Below are positions 35,878 through 47,000 of a stretch of 64,000 nt of DNA, piece after piece. This DNA is from Cichorium intybus (lineage: Eukaryota > Streptophyta > Magnoliopsida > Asterales > Asteraceae). Location: contig CM042011.1 in NCBI GenBank assembly GCA_023525715.1, forward strand, positions 63,266,354 to 63,330,353. The letters are read 5' to 3'. Numbering within the stretch: position 1 is the first letter of the stretch; every line of letters starts with the position of its first letter. Made by a program: the position numbers and the translations under genes. The notes under the pieces were generated by a model, which had not been told where the DNA came from, searched no databases, and saw only the letters and a program-made list of their open reading frames with translations.

Positions 35878-35938
35878 CTTTATGAAACATTGGTGGAGCG
35901 TGTGTGGTTAACCGGCACGCCAATTGGGGTTCATAAAG
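35878..35938 (+). repeat. Stem-loop A (shared apical core), element C unit 1
   Basis: Outer stem CTTTATGAA (35878-35886) with TTCATAAAG (35930-35938). Inner stem TTGGTG with CGCCAA (one G-U pair). The apex carries GTGTGTGGTTAACCGGCAC. The unit 2 copy is at 42699-42759. Confidence 0.85.
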
Positions 35939-35955
35939 AGTTGCAATGGGTTTCC

Positions 35956-36025
35956 CGGGTATTATCATTGTTGATGGAGCGTGTGTGGTTTACCGGCACA
36001 TCAATTAGAGATGATAATTAACCCG
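35956..36025 (+). repeat. Stem-loop B (shared apical core), element C unit 1
   Basis: Stems CGGGT/ACCCG, ATTATCAT/ATGATAAT and TTGATG/CATCAA enclose the apex GTGTGTGGTTTACCGGCACA. The unit 2 copy is at 42777-42846. Confidence 0.87.
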
Positions 36026-36335
36026 AGAGTACCAAGCTAATTTGCATGGTTATTCACATCCAGTTTGTGATCCTCGGCATCCCAGTCACAAACAGTGGGG
36101 CACATCCGAGATTAAACATGCCATTTAAAAGTTTAATGAATCTCATTAGAACTAGGAATTTCATAAGATGAAATTGATAAGTGTTTATCTACCTTAATGA
36201 CCATTATGTTGTGATTACGGCATCCCTCTTCACACCATAGTTGGGGTATTTTGGATCCTAGCCTTAATAAATAATATATTGGGTAATTATTTAAAAAGGA
36301 CCAATTAAGCTAATAAATTCTATTTTCTTTTATAG

Positions 36336-37259
36336 ATGTCAAGTGTCAATTCTCCTCTTTCTCCTCCTTCACCCATTTCTGAAAGCATCAGAATGCACCT
36401 GCTAAATATGGAAAGGCTGACTGGCCTCAACTGTAAAGAATGGCTTCGCAATTGGAGACTGGCTCTCGGCATTGCTGGCAAGCTACATCTCACTGAGTAT
36501 CCGATCCCAGTTCCACCGGGACAAGTCATCATAAAAGGTTCTTATGATGAATCCGAAGAGATTCGTGACCTCATGCTATCAACCATTGAACCCGAGTTCC
36601 GCAAGGATTTTGAATCCTTGGGGCCATATGAGTTAATGCAACTGGTTGAGAAAAGGTTCCAAAAATCAGTTGAAGAGGAACGAACCAGGATCTTCAAAAG
36701 ACTTGCAGAGTGCAAGCTGAAAGCAGGAAGTAGCGTCAATTCGCATGTTCTTCAGATTGAAGCGTACATAGGCGAATTGCATAAACTTGGTTATTCCATG
36801 AGTCAGGAAGAGAGTGTTAACATCCTACTCGCTTCGCTGACAAATGAGTACGATCTGTTCATTCAGACGTATAGAAAGGAAGACCAGAAAAAGACCCTCA
36901 TGGAAATGCGTCCACTGTTGACTTTATACGAGTCACTCTTGGACAGGCATAGCTCCAATGGCTCAGCTACTTCTGGATTAAGTCTAGTGAAGAGACGTAA
37001 CAAGAAACGGTCGAGATCGACTAGACATGTCTCAAACTGGGAATCCGCTAAATCGGATACAGTCACGGAAAGATTGGAAGACGCTCCAACTCTTTTGAAA
37101 GCTCAGGTATATCTAAAAACCTCAAAACTCCTGTTCCAAGATTTCTTGATACATAATGTGACAGTCGCATTTTGGATTGTATGCAGGGAATCAAGAAGGC
37201 ACGGGACTCTGTCGTATAGGAGCACATTTGGATTGGATCTCCAGCTCGTGCAGTTTTGA
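36336..37259 (+). CDS. Gag-like protein of element C, unit 1
   Basis: 307 codons from an ATG to TGA. The N-terminal 190 residues resemble the plant Copia Gag (DUF4219/UBN2 type): LNCKEWLRNWRLALG near residues 32-46, a helical region EFRKDFESLGPYELMQLVEK near 89-108, and the usual LASLTNEYDLFIQTY near 168-182. There is no CCHC zinc knuckle. The last 80 residues become basic (KRRNKKRSRS) and then lose family character, so the C-terminus may be a read-through of decayed pol. Gag would form the virus-like particle in the cytoplasm. The two unit copies encode identical proteins. Confidence 0.8.
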   Translation: MSSVNSPLSPPSPISESIRMHLLNMERLTGLNCKEWLRNWRLALGIAGKLHLTEYPIPVPPGQVIIKGSYDESEEIRDLMLSTIEPEFRKDFESLGPYELMQLVEKRFQKSVEEERTRIFKRLAECKLKAGSSVNSHVLQIEAYIGELHKLGYSMSQEESVNILLASLTNEYDLFIQTYRKEDQKKTLMEMRPLLTLYESLLDRHSSNGSATSGLSLVKRRNKKRSRSTRHVSNWESAKSDTVTERLEDAPTLLKAQVYLKTSKLLFQDFLIHNVTVAFWIVCRESRRHGTLSYRSTFGLDLQLVQF

Positions 37260-37510
37260 AGTTTAGATAGATATTAAATATTGTTATTAGTCTTTAAATA
37301 CATTTTTGACATTGTCTATTACATTGTTCAAGGATTTTATTTTTAATAAAATTGTCATATTTTCTTTTAACACCTGTTGTCTGAAATTATCCTTGAAATG
37401 TTATATGAATGTGTTGAATGTATGATTAGTAATAACTTGAATGTTGATGCATCCAAAGAGTTTGGATTCAAGAATTGTGTCATTTATGATTGTTAATACA
37501 AAAGTTATAA

Positions 37511-37758
37511 GAATCAATTCAACCATAGGTCCAGTTGGACAGGACCTTGGAATCATTTGACTTAGAGTCACTTGATGAATTGATTTCTTAATGTGTCAAG
37601 AAATGAATCAACCAAAGGTCCAGTTGGACAGGACTTTGGAATCATCTGACTTGGAGTCAGATGATGATTAAGTTCTTTATAAAGCACATGTGGCAAGAAA
37701 TGAATCACCCAAAGATCCAGAAGATAGGATTTTGGAATCAGTTGACTTAGAGTCAACT
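37511..37758 (+). repeat. Three related stem-loops with TGACT-AGTCA apex
   Basis: Each follows a TTGGAATCA lead. Copy 1 (about 37552-37576) ATCATTTGACT/AGTCACTTGAT; copy 2 (37641-37665) ATCATCTGACT, loop TGG, AGTCAGATGAT, perfect; copy 3 (37740-37758) AGTTGACT, loop TAG, AGTCAACT, perfect. The upstream phrase AGGTCCAGTTGGACAGGA is also repeated. Copy 1 is further enclosed by GAATCAATTC (37511-37520) and GAATTGATT (37577-37585). Confidence 0.85.
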
Positions 37759-38871
37759 AAAGATTGCAAGTCTTGAACAAAGTCATAAGTTTACATAGAT
37801 ATGTAAAGAACATTGAGATTAAGAGCAACGGACACACCTGTTGTTGTGTATTGCTAGAATCTTGATATAGAACATAATTGTTTGTACTTCACGATATTCA
37901 TCATTCGGTATGACGAATATGACATTGCTAATCGGGATAAGCAATTGAATTGAAACCTCGAACAGTTCAAGGACTTCGAAGGAAGTACAAGTTCCACAGA
38001 ACCTGAGCGATAACATAAACTGAGAAAAAGATTTCACAGTTCATTCTCTTCCAAGAATATTAATGGTTGTAATGTGTCTTAGGGAAGACAATGGAGCTTT
38101 GGTCGAAAGAGTTCGATCCTCGATGTATGAGATACATTGCCAATTAGTTTCCAATAAGATATATACTATACCAGTCAGTCCATATAAACCATACTCCGAC
38201 CACATCCTAGACTAAGTAGGTCTTGCAGACACTGCCTGAAATGTAAAGTTGGGATTATCCCACTTGTACATAGAAAGTACAGGGTCTTGTAGTGTTCATC
38301 TGAACCTCATGACCAGCTGAACTTGATCAGCATTGTCGTTTCATTAGCTATCCCACTGTAACTAAAGAGCTCTTTTAGAAAGAACTCATGGTTCAAGGAA
38401 ACAGTGGGAGTTGGGACAGTCCTAAATGAGTTTAGGATTAGCAATGAAAGAACCTTTTAGTCATCACTAGGCTTAGAGTAGAAATCAGATTTCTGCTTTA
38501 CAACTGACATAATCTCCTCTTAACCAGTAGTATTGATCACCATCATAAGTAGTTGTGATCGGGGTGACATACTGATTAGTGGTAAAACACTGTAGTTGGT
38601 ACGGATTTGCAATCCGACTACTTGGAAGCATTGGTGAGCCCGGCTGCTGCCAAATAAGAGGACCTTAGGACAAGACACGGTCTGTGTGAAAATTTGATTG
38701 ATTTTACACCTGGTCTAAAAACCAGTGGGTGTAACTGAATCATCAAAAGAAAGCAACATGGACATATATATACCTTCAGAGCATCTAGTTGAGTGAATCG
38801 ATACTCAGAGTCAAGCAATTGATTCCGAGTAAAGCACTCTCAATAGAAGATGAAATCCGAGAGGATTCTGC

Positions 38872-38948
38872 ATGGCATAGTGTGAGTTGTTAGTGGAGCA
38901 TGTGTGGTTTACCGGCACACTAATAGGGACACACATAGAGCATGCCAT
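38872..38948 (+). repeat. Stem-loop C (shared apical core), element C unit 1
   Basis: Stems ATGGCAT/ATGCCAT, GTGTG/CACAC and TTAGTG/CACTAA enclose the apex TGTGTGGTTTACCGGCACA. The unit 2 copy is at 45693-45769. Confidence 0.87.
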
Positions 38949-39860
38949 TACAAAGGTACATGGCCCCGGGTTTCGTCCCACGGGCATCTCACAAGAAAGG
39001 ATATTCAGATTCTCAAAATATGCCAAAGGATTGGATTTTGAGAAAGGGCTGAAAGATTTCCATTAAAATGTCAGAAAGGTTTGGATTCTCAAAATGTGCC
39101 ATAAGTCCTGGATTTTGTGAATAGCCTATAACCGTGTCAAAGCCAGTGGGAGTCGCCGTTATCCACTATCCCTACATGTGGGATAAATAATGGTTCTAGG
39201 AAACGTCTCTTTTCATTACGAAGTGTAATGACTTGGTGTTAAGAGACGGATCGCTATGAAAGCCTTAATAGAAATACGGCATACTCAGGTGGTTATAAAC
39301 GTCTATGAGATAGATCCAGATTCTGCCAAGATGATCTTGATGAGATTCAAGATGCATAGACTTAGGAAAGGTTTTTCCTTGTCATTGCAAAGTATGATGA
39401 CTTGGCATGAAAGAAATAAAGAAGGTGCAACATACTCATGTAATTCACAGTCATCTATTGGAAAGATGAAATCACCAGCATAGACCTAGCCATTGTAAGC
39501 ATGATCTTGATAAGATTCAAGATGCACGAGAAAAGTCTCCGAAAGGAAAATAGTTTTTCGAAAATCATGACACAAAGGATTATAAATAATCCTTGGATTC
39601 CGAAAGGGTTTGGAATAGGATTAGATCGGGTTCCACAAGTTTTGGATCGATCATAAAGTCATGAACATGTCCTGATAACTTAATGCTTAGGGCATAGTAA
39701 GTTGGATTCAGGACATTGTCTGGCTAGGTATACTGGATGGATTGTTTGAACTCAAGTGATAATTCATTAGGAAATGATTGGGGTGATAGTGTTAATTTGA
39801 AAGTTTTTCAAATGGGTAACGTCAGGACATGATGTTGAAGGACATGATGGTTAAAGAATC

Positions 39861-39915
39861 TCGATGGTATTCTGATGGAGCACGTGTGGTTCACCGGCAC
39901 ATCATAGCACCTCGA
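39861..39915 (+). repeat. Stem-loop D (shared apical core), element C unit 1
   Basis: Stems TCGA/TCGA, GGT/ACC and TGATG/CATCA enclose the apex CACGTGTGGTTCACCGGCAC. The unit 2 copy is at 46682-46736. Confidence 0.8.
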
Positions 39916-41010
39916 AATAGTCTTAGGGTGCAGTCAAGTAGACTAAAGACCCCAAAACCATAGGAAGTCACAATACACATTACCAGAATGGAGTTAGGAG
40001 AGAAATTAACAGGATAACATATTGAGATGTTATCGGATGAGCATCCGATTGGATCATCTGCAATAAAGTGTACAAGTATAAGATACTTTGGATACATAGA
40101 AAGAGTGTAAGGTTCATAAAGACATAGATGTAAAATTAGAATTGAAAGTTTAAAAGAAATTTTTGAAACCGATAATAGTTTATGACAAGACCAGACTTGG
40201 TGATTACCTTGTGGAGACTTGGTAATAAGCAGGAGTAGCTGCCAGTCAGATCTTTATGTTTCACTTTTGCATGTTTTACTTCCCGAATAATTTAATTATT
40301 CAGATAGGTCCACAGTCGCTCATACTTTGGGAAGTAAGTATTGAATCAAGACTGTCATGAATTGGTTTGTAGACTGTCTAAGGAGTTAGACATAGCAATA
40401 GGATTGCTACAACATTTATGAGTACTTAGAAATAGAGATTTGAGTATTGGATAAACCCACGCTCAACAGATTGCTTCATGGATTATATCACAAGCAATGT
40501 TGAGACGATAATATCTTATGATCTTGAAGTGGAGAGATATGAGTTATGATTTACAAGGTAGTTGTTCATTGATAATATGAAAACGCATCGGTAACTCGAT
40601 GTTATAAAACATGTTGTTGTGAATGATTTGACTTATAAAAGATATAAGCATATAAGTCAAAGCTTATTCGTTCCTTGACCCTGATGGGAAACAGATATCT
40701 GTAGGCCTCTCGATGATTTTGAAGTTGACTAAAGTGCTGGCCAGCCTGGACTAAATTGATGTGTTCAATTAGAAGTCCCAAAGTCATAAGCAAAATCGGA
40801 AATCGGGAAACAGAATATCGGACAGAGATTGATCTCAATCCATGTCTCGTGTCTGAAAATATCTTGTTGGACGAAGGATCATATGGTCACTTATCATTGG
40901 ACAGAACTGACTAGGTCAGAGTTCGGCAGCGGTTTCTAGGAAGCTACAGTTGCTAATTAATTAGAGGTTAAATTGGTAATTTTAGTCATAGACTTATCCA
41001 AGTGGGAGAC

Positions 41011-41787
41011 TGTTGGATTAGGTGTCTAAGCCATGACTAATAATTAGTATTTATCTAATTAATAGTAGCATAGTCCATTTGGGTTGCCCTCATAGTTGGA
41101 GGATTGGCAGAAAGTCCGGTAGAGAGAAAGATTGATTTATTATGTGATTAATAAATCAATAGAAATTAAATAAATAGTTTATTAATATATTTAAGTGATA
41201 ATATATTAATTAGAAACTATAATAATTAATTAGAAATTTTTCTGGAATTAATTGGAATTAATTTGGCAGTTAAATTGATTAATTAAGGTGTAGGGACTAA
41301 AACTGTAATTATTCAATAGTTGAGTAAGTGACAGTTGAGTGAGTGAGAGTGGTGAACGAAATTATATATGGAAACATATATATTTTCGATTTTGATAATG
41401 AGGATAAAAGGGTTTGAATTATTAAGATAAAGGCTTATCTTAATTTGAATTCAAAAAGGTTTATCTTTAAGGTTTATCTGATCACCATTTGGAGCCTATA
41501 AATAGGGAGGCTCACCCTAACCCTATAGCCACGATTTTGAAGCTCTCTAAGAAGGTATTTTCAGCCAACAACTCCAAGCTAGGGTGTGACTACATTTGAG
41601 GCAAGAGGTTTCTGTTGCTTTGCTTCCAAGATTCACTAAAGGTTGGTTTTTCTTGATCTTTCTTTTAGTTTAATTCTTTTTGGGCCTTTTAGGAATTGTT
41701 ATATGTTTAACTAGAAGAAAAACTTAGATCTATATAGGTTGCATGTGAACTTAGGATTTTTAGTTCATAGTTGCAGAAAACCTTTCA
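41011..41787 (+). repeat. Middle LTR of element C
   Basis: Shared between the two units. Identical to the first LTR as far as I compared, preceded by PPT AAGTGGGAGAC and followed by a PBS. Confidence 0.95.
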
Positions 41788-43156
41788 GTGGTATCAGAGC
41801 TATTTGGTTGTTTTTCTTGTTAAATTGCTATAACTGCTTTCCTGAAAATTAGGGTTTAATTGTTTATAAACCCTAATGTGGCCAATTTCGAAATTTAGGT
41901 TTTTTTTTAGAAACCCTAGCCCCTCCCCTATGATTTGGCGATTTTTTTTGTGGATTAGGTTAGAAGGTATTCTATTTTTGATAACTTTAAATTGTTTAAA
42001 AGATAAACCTTAAAACCCTTTATCCTAAAAATCGAAAATTAGGGGATAAGGATAGGTTTTAATTAATTTGATTAATTTGATAAACCTATCTACTTTTGAA
42101 TTAATTTAATTAATTGGTAATTAAAAGCTAATTCAAGGATTTAATTTAATTTAGAATTTAATTGTTTAAATTGGCGAAAATTAAAAGGATAAATCCTAAA
42201 ATATTTTAAAAGGTTTAAAATATCAAATTTAATTAATTTAATTAATTGGTTAATTAAAAGATAATTAAAATCAATTTTCAAGGTTTAATTTAATTTGAAA
42301 TTTAATAGTTTAAATCGACAATAAATTAAAAGATAAACCAGAAACAATTTTTTAAAAGTTTTAAAAAATTACATCTTATACACATTATAATTAGAAAGTT
42401 ATTGTGATATGTATAAGATTAAAATGGTTATTCAAATCATTAGTAGGCCTCATTCACGAAGCTGATCTATAAAGTGGGTATAAGGAGACTGCCTATAAAA
42501 TGGCTGTCTAATGGGTGAACACTCTCGCCCACCGCTCGCCTGATCAGTGGAGGGTCGTTAGCCGAACATTTTTGATAGGACCACCTAATAATCACTAAAA
42601 GTTAATGATTCAAAGTACTAGAACACTTAATAAAATCCCAATCTAGTTACTTTAGGAAAAATGTGAATTGATGCTAATCCATGAAATTGCACATTGGACT
42701 TTATGAAACATTGGTGGAGCGTGTGTGGTTAACCGGCACGCCAATTGGGGTTCATAAAGAGTTGCAATGGGTTTCCCGGGTATTATCATTGTTGATGGAG
42801 CGTGTGTGGTTTACCGGCACATCAATTAGAGATGATAATTAACCCGAGAGTACCAAGCTAATTTGCATGGTTATTCACATCCAGTTTGTGATCCTCGGCA
42901 TCCCAGTCACAAACAGTGGGGCACATCCGAGATTAAACATGCCATTTAAAAGTTTAATGAATCTCATTAGAACTAGGAATTTCATAAGATGAAATTGATA
43001 AGTGTTTATCTACCTTAATGACCATTATGTTGTGATTACGGCATCCCTCTTCACACCATAGTTGGGGTATTTTGGATCCTAGCCTTAATAAATAATATAT
43101 TGGGTAATTATTTAAAAAGGACCAATTAAGCTAATAAATTCTATTTTCTTTTATAG

Positions 43157-44080
43157 ATGTCAAGTGTCAATTCTCCTCTTTCTCCTCCTTCACCCATTTC
43201 TGAAAGCATCAGAATGCACCTGCTAAATATGGAAAGGCTGACTGGCCTCAACTGTAAAGAATGGCTTCGCAATTGGAGACTGGCTCTCGGCATTGCTGGC
43301 AAGCTACATCTCACTGAGTATCCGATCCCAGTTCCACCGGGACAAGTCATCATAAAAGGTTCTTATGATGAATCCGAAGAGATTCGTGACCTCATGCTAT
43401 CAACCATTGAACCCGAGTTCCGCAAGGATTTTGAATCCTTGGGGCCATATGAGTTAATGCAACTGGTTGAGAAAAGGTTCCAAAAATCAGTTGAAGAGGA
43501 ACGAACCAGGATCTTCAAAAGACTTGCAGAGTGCAAGCTGAAAGCAGGAAGTAGCGTCAATTCGCATGTTCTTCAGATTGAAGCGTACATAGGCGAATTG
43601 CATAAACTTGGTTATTCCATGAGTCAGGAAGAGAGTGTTAACATCCTACTCGCTTCGCTGACAAATGAGTACGATCTGTTCATTCAGACGTATAGAAAGG
43701 AAGACCAGAAAAAGACCCTCATGGAAATGCGTCCACTGTTGACTTTATACGAGTCACTCTTGGACAGGCATAGCTCCAATGGCTCAGCTACTTCTGGATT
43801 AAGTCTAGTGAAGAGACGTAACAAGAAACGGTCGAGATCGACTAGACATGTCTCAAACTGGGAATCCGCTAAATCGGATACAGTCACGGAAAGATTGGAA
43901 GACGCTCCAACTCTTTTGAAAGCTCAGGTATATCTAAAAACCTCAAAACTCCTGTTCCAAGATTTCTTGATACATAATGTGACAGTCGCATTTTGGATTG
44001 TATGCAGGGAATCAAGAAGGCACGGGACTCTGTCGTATAGGAGCACATTTGGATTGGATCTCCAGCTCGTGCAGTTTTGA
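43157..44080 (+). CDS. Gag-like protein of element C, unit 2
   Basis: The same 307-residue product as 36336-37259, residue for residue. It is preceded by its own leader and by the middle LTR, so it has its own promoter. All remarks on unit 1 apply: Copia-type Gag region, no zinc knuckle, basic segment near residues 226-235, degenerate tail. Confidence 0.8.
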   Translation: MSSVNSPLSPPSPISESIRMHLLNMERLTGLNCKEWLRNWRLALGIAGKLHLTEYPIPVPPGQVIIKGSYDESEEIRDLMLSTIEPEFRKDFESLGPYELMQLVEKRFQKSVEEERTRIFKRLAECKLKAGSSVNSHVLQIEAYIGELHKLGYSMSQEESVNILLASLTNEYDLFIQTYRKEDQKKTLMEMRPLLTLYESLLDRHSSNGSATSGLSLVKRRNKKRSRSTRHVSNWESAKSDTVTERLEDAPTLLKAQVYLKTSKLLFQDFLIHNVTVAFWIVCRESRRHGTLSYRSTFGLDLQLVQF

Positions 44081-47000
44081 AGTTTAGATAGATATTAAAT
44101 ATTGTTATTAGTCTTTAAATACATTTTTGACATTGTCTATTACATTGTTCAAGGATTTTATTTTTAATAAAATTGTCATATTTTCTTTTAACACCTGTTG
44201 TCTGAAATTATCCTTGAAATGTTATATGAATGTGTTGAATGTATGATTAGTAATAACTTGAATGTTGATGCATCCAAAGAGTTTGGATTCAAGAATTGTG
44301 TCATTTATGATTGTTAATACAAAAGTTATAAGAATCAATTCAACCATAGGTCCAGTTGGACAGGACCTTGGAATCATTTGACTTAGAGTCACTTGATGAA
44401 TTGATTTCTTAATGTGTCAAGAAATGAATCAACCAAAGGTCCAGTTGGACAGGACTTTGGAATCATCTGACTTGGAGTCAGATGATGATTAAGTTCTTTA
44501 TAAAGCACATGTGGCAAGAAATGAATCACCCAAAGATCCAGAAGATAGGATTTTGGAATCAGTTGACTTAGAGTCAACTAAAGATTGCAAGTCTTGAACA
44601 AAGTCATAAGTTTACATAGATATGTAAAGAACATTGAGATTAAGAGCAACGGACACACCTGTTGTTGTGTATTGCTAGAATCTTGATATAGAACATAATT
44701 GTTTGTACTTCACGATATTCATCATTCGGTATGACGAATATGACATTGCTAATCGGGATAAGCAATTGAATTGAAACCTCGAACAGTTCAAGGACTTCGA
44801 AGGAAGTACAAGTTCCACAGAACCTGAGCGATAACATAAACTGAGAAAAAGATTTCACAGTTCATTCTCTTCCAAGAATATTAATGGTTGTAATGTGTCT
44901 TAGGGAAGACAATGGAGCTTTGGTCGAAAGAGTTCGATCCTCGATGTATGAGATACATTGCCAATTAGTTTCCAATAAGATATATACTATACCAGTCAGT
45001 CCATATAAACCATACTCCGACCACATCCTAGACTAAGTAGGTCTTGCAGACACTGCCTGAAATGTAAAGTTGGGATTATCCCACTTGTACATAGAAAGTA
45101 CAGGGTCTTGTAGTGTTCATCTGAACCTCATGACCAGCTGAACTTGATCAGCATTGTCGTTTCATTAGCTATCCCACTGTAACTAAAGAGCTCTTTTAGA
45201 AAGAACTCATGGTTCAAGGAAACAGTGGGAGTTGGGACAGTCCTAAATGAGTTTAGGATTAGCAATGAAAGAACCTTTTAGTCATCACTAGGCTTAGAGT
45301 AGAAATCAGATTTCTGCTTTACAACTGACATAATCTCCTCTTAACCAGTAGTATTGATCACCATCATAAGTAGTTGTGATCGGGGTGACATACTGATTAG
45401 TGGTAAAACACTGTAGTTGGTACGGATTTGCAATCCGACTACTTGGAAGCATTGGTGAGCCCGGCTGCTGCCAAATAAGAGGACCTTAGGACAAGACACG
45501 GTCTGTGTGAAAATTTGATTGATTTTACACCTGGTCTAAAAACCAGTGGGTGTAACTGAATCATCAAAAGAAAGCAACATGGACATATATATACCTTCAG
45601 AGCATCTAGTTGAGTGAATCGATACTCAGAGTCAAGCAATTGATTCCGAGTAAAGCACTCTCAATAGAAGATGAAATCCGAGAGGATTCTGCATGGCATA
45701 GTGTGAGTTGTTAGTGGAGCATGTGTGGTTTACCGGCACACTAATAGGGACACACATAGAGCATGCCATTACAAAGGTACATGGCCCCGGGTTTCGTCCC
45801 ACGGGCATCTCACAAGAAAGGATATTCAGATTCTCAAAATATGCCAAAGGATTGGATTTTGAGAAAGGGCTGAAAGATTTCCATTAAAATGTCAGAAAGG
45901 TTTGGATTCTCAAAATGTGCCATAAGTCCTGGATTTTGTGAATAGCCTATAACCGTGTCAAAGCCAGTGGGAGTCGCCGTTATCCACTATCCCTACATGT
46001 GGGATAAATAATGGTTCTAGGAAACGTCTCTTTTCATTACGAAGTGTAATGACTTGGTGTTAAGAGACGGATCGCTATGAAAGCCTTAATAGAAATACGG
46101 CATACTCAGGTGGTTATAAACGTCTATGAGATAGATCCAGATTCTGCCAAGATGATCTTGATGAGATTCAAGATGCATAGACTTAGGAAAGGTTTTTCCT
46201 TGTCATTGCAAAGTATGATGACTTGGCATGAAAGAAATAAAGAAGGTGCAACATACTCATGTAATTCACAGTCATCTATTGGAAAGATGAAATCACCAGC
46301 ATAGACCTAGCCATTGTAAGCATGATCTTGATAAGATTCAAGATGCACGAGAAAAGTCTCCGAAAGGAAAATAGTTTTTCGAAAATCATGACACAAAGGA
46401 TTATAAATAATCCTTGGATTCCGAAAGGGTTTGGAATAGGATTAGATCGGGTTCCACAAGTTTTGGATCGATCATAAAGTCATGAACATGTCCTGATAAC
46501 TTAATGCTTAGGGCATAGTAAGTTGGATTCAGGACATTGTCTGGCTAGGTATACTGGATGGATTGTTTGAACTCAAGTGATAATTCATTAGGAAATGATT
46601 GGGGTGATAGTGTTAATTTGAAAGTTTTTCAAATGGGTAACGTCAGGACATGATGTTGAAGGACATGATGGTTAAAGAATCTCGATGGTATTCTGATGGA
46701 GCACGTGTGGTTCACCGGCACATCATAGCACCTCGAAATAGTCTTAGGGTGCAGTCAAGTAGACTAAAGACCCCAAAACCATAGGAAGTCACAATACACA
46801 TTACCAGAATGGAGTTAGGAGAGAAATTAACAGGATAACATATTGAGATGTTATCGGATGAGCATCCGATTGGATCATCTGCAATAAAGTGTACAAGTAT
46901 AAGATACTTTGGATACATAGAAAGAGTGTAAGGTTCATAAAGACATAGATGTAAAATTAGAATTGAAAGTTTAAAAGAAATTTTTGAAACCGATAATAGT

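Larger units (their letters stand above)
34980..36335 (+). other. Untranslated leader of element C, unit 1
   Basis: About 1.36 kb between the PBS and the gag ATG. The first half is AT-rich TTAATTAATT-type sequence. The second half (35600-36180) is more complex and holds stem-loops A and B plus those at 36063-36093 (GTTTGTGA/TCACAAAC) and 36157-36175 (AATTTCAT, loop AAG, ATGAAATT). The unit 2 copy is at 41801-43156. Confidence 0.8.
37260..41010 (+). other. Non-coding, stem-loop-rich internal region of element C, unit 1
   Basis: 3.75 kb between gag and the next LTR with no ORF above 80 codons and no recognisable protease, integrase, reverse transcriptase or RNase H. Local inverted repeats are very dense, for example 37641-37665, 37740-37758, 37882-37990, 38420-38437, 38480-38494, 38592-38621, 39010-39044, 39204-39248, 39575-39594, 40032-40049, 40276-40337, 40376-40391, 40393-40409, 40627-40661 and 40904-40924. 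Many have perfect 7-11 bp stems with loops of 1-15 bases. The unit 2 copy is at 44081-47831. Confidence 0.8.

Noticed and set aside
36320..36532. Minus-strand ORFs opposite gag (also 36542-36739, 36863-37066 and their copies at +6821)
   Set aside because: Antisense shadows of the Gag frame.
37819..40838. Short ORFs (60-78 codons) in the element C tail
   Set aside because: None shows family motifs, several cross stem-loops, and their lengths are expected by chance.
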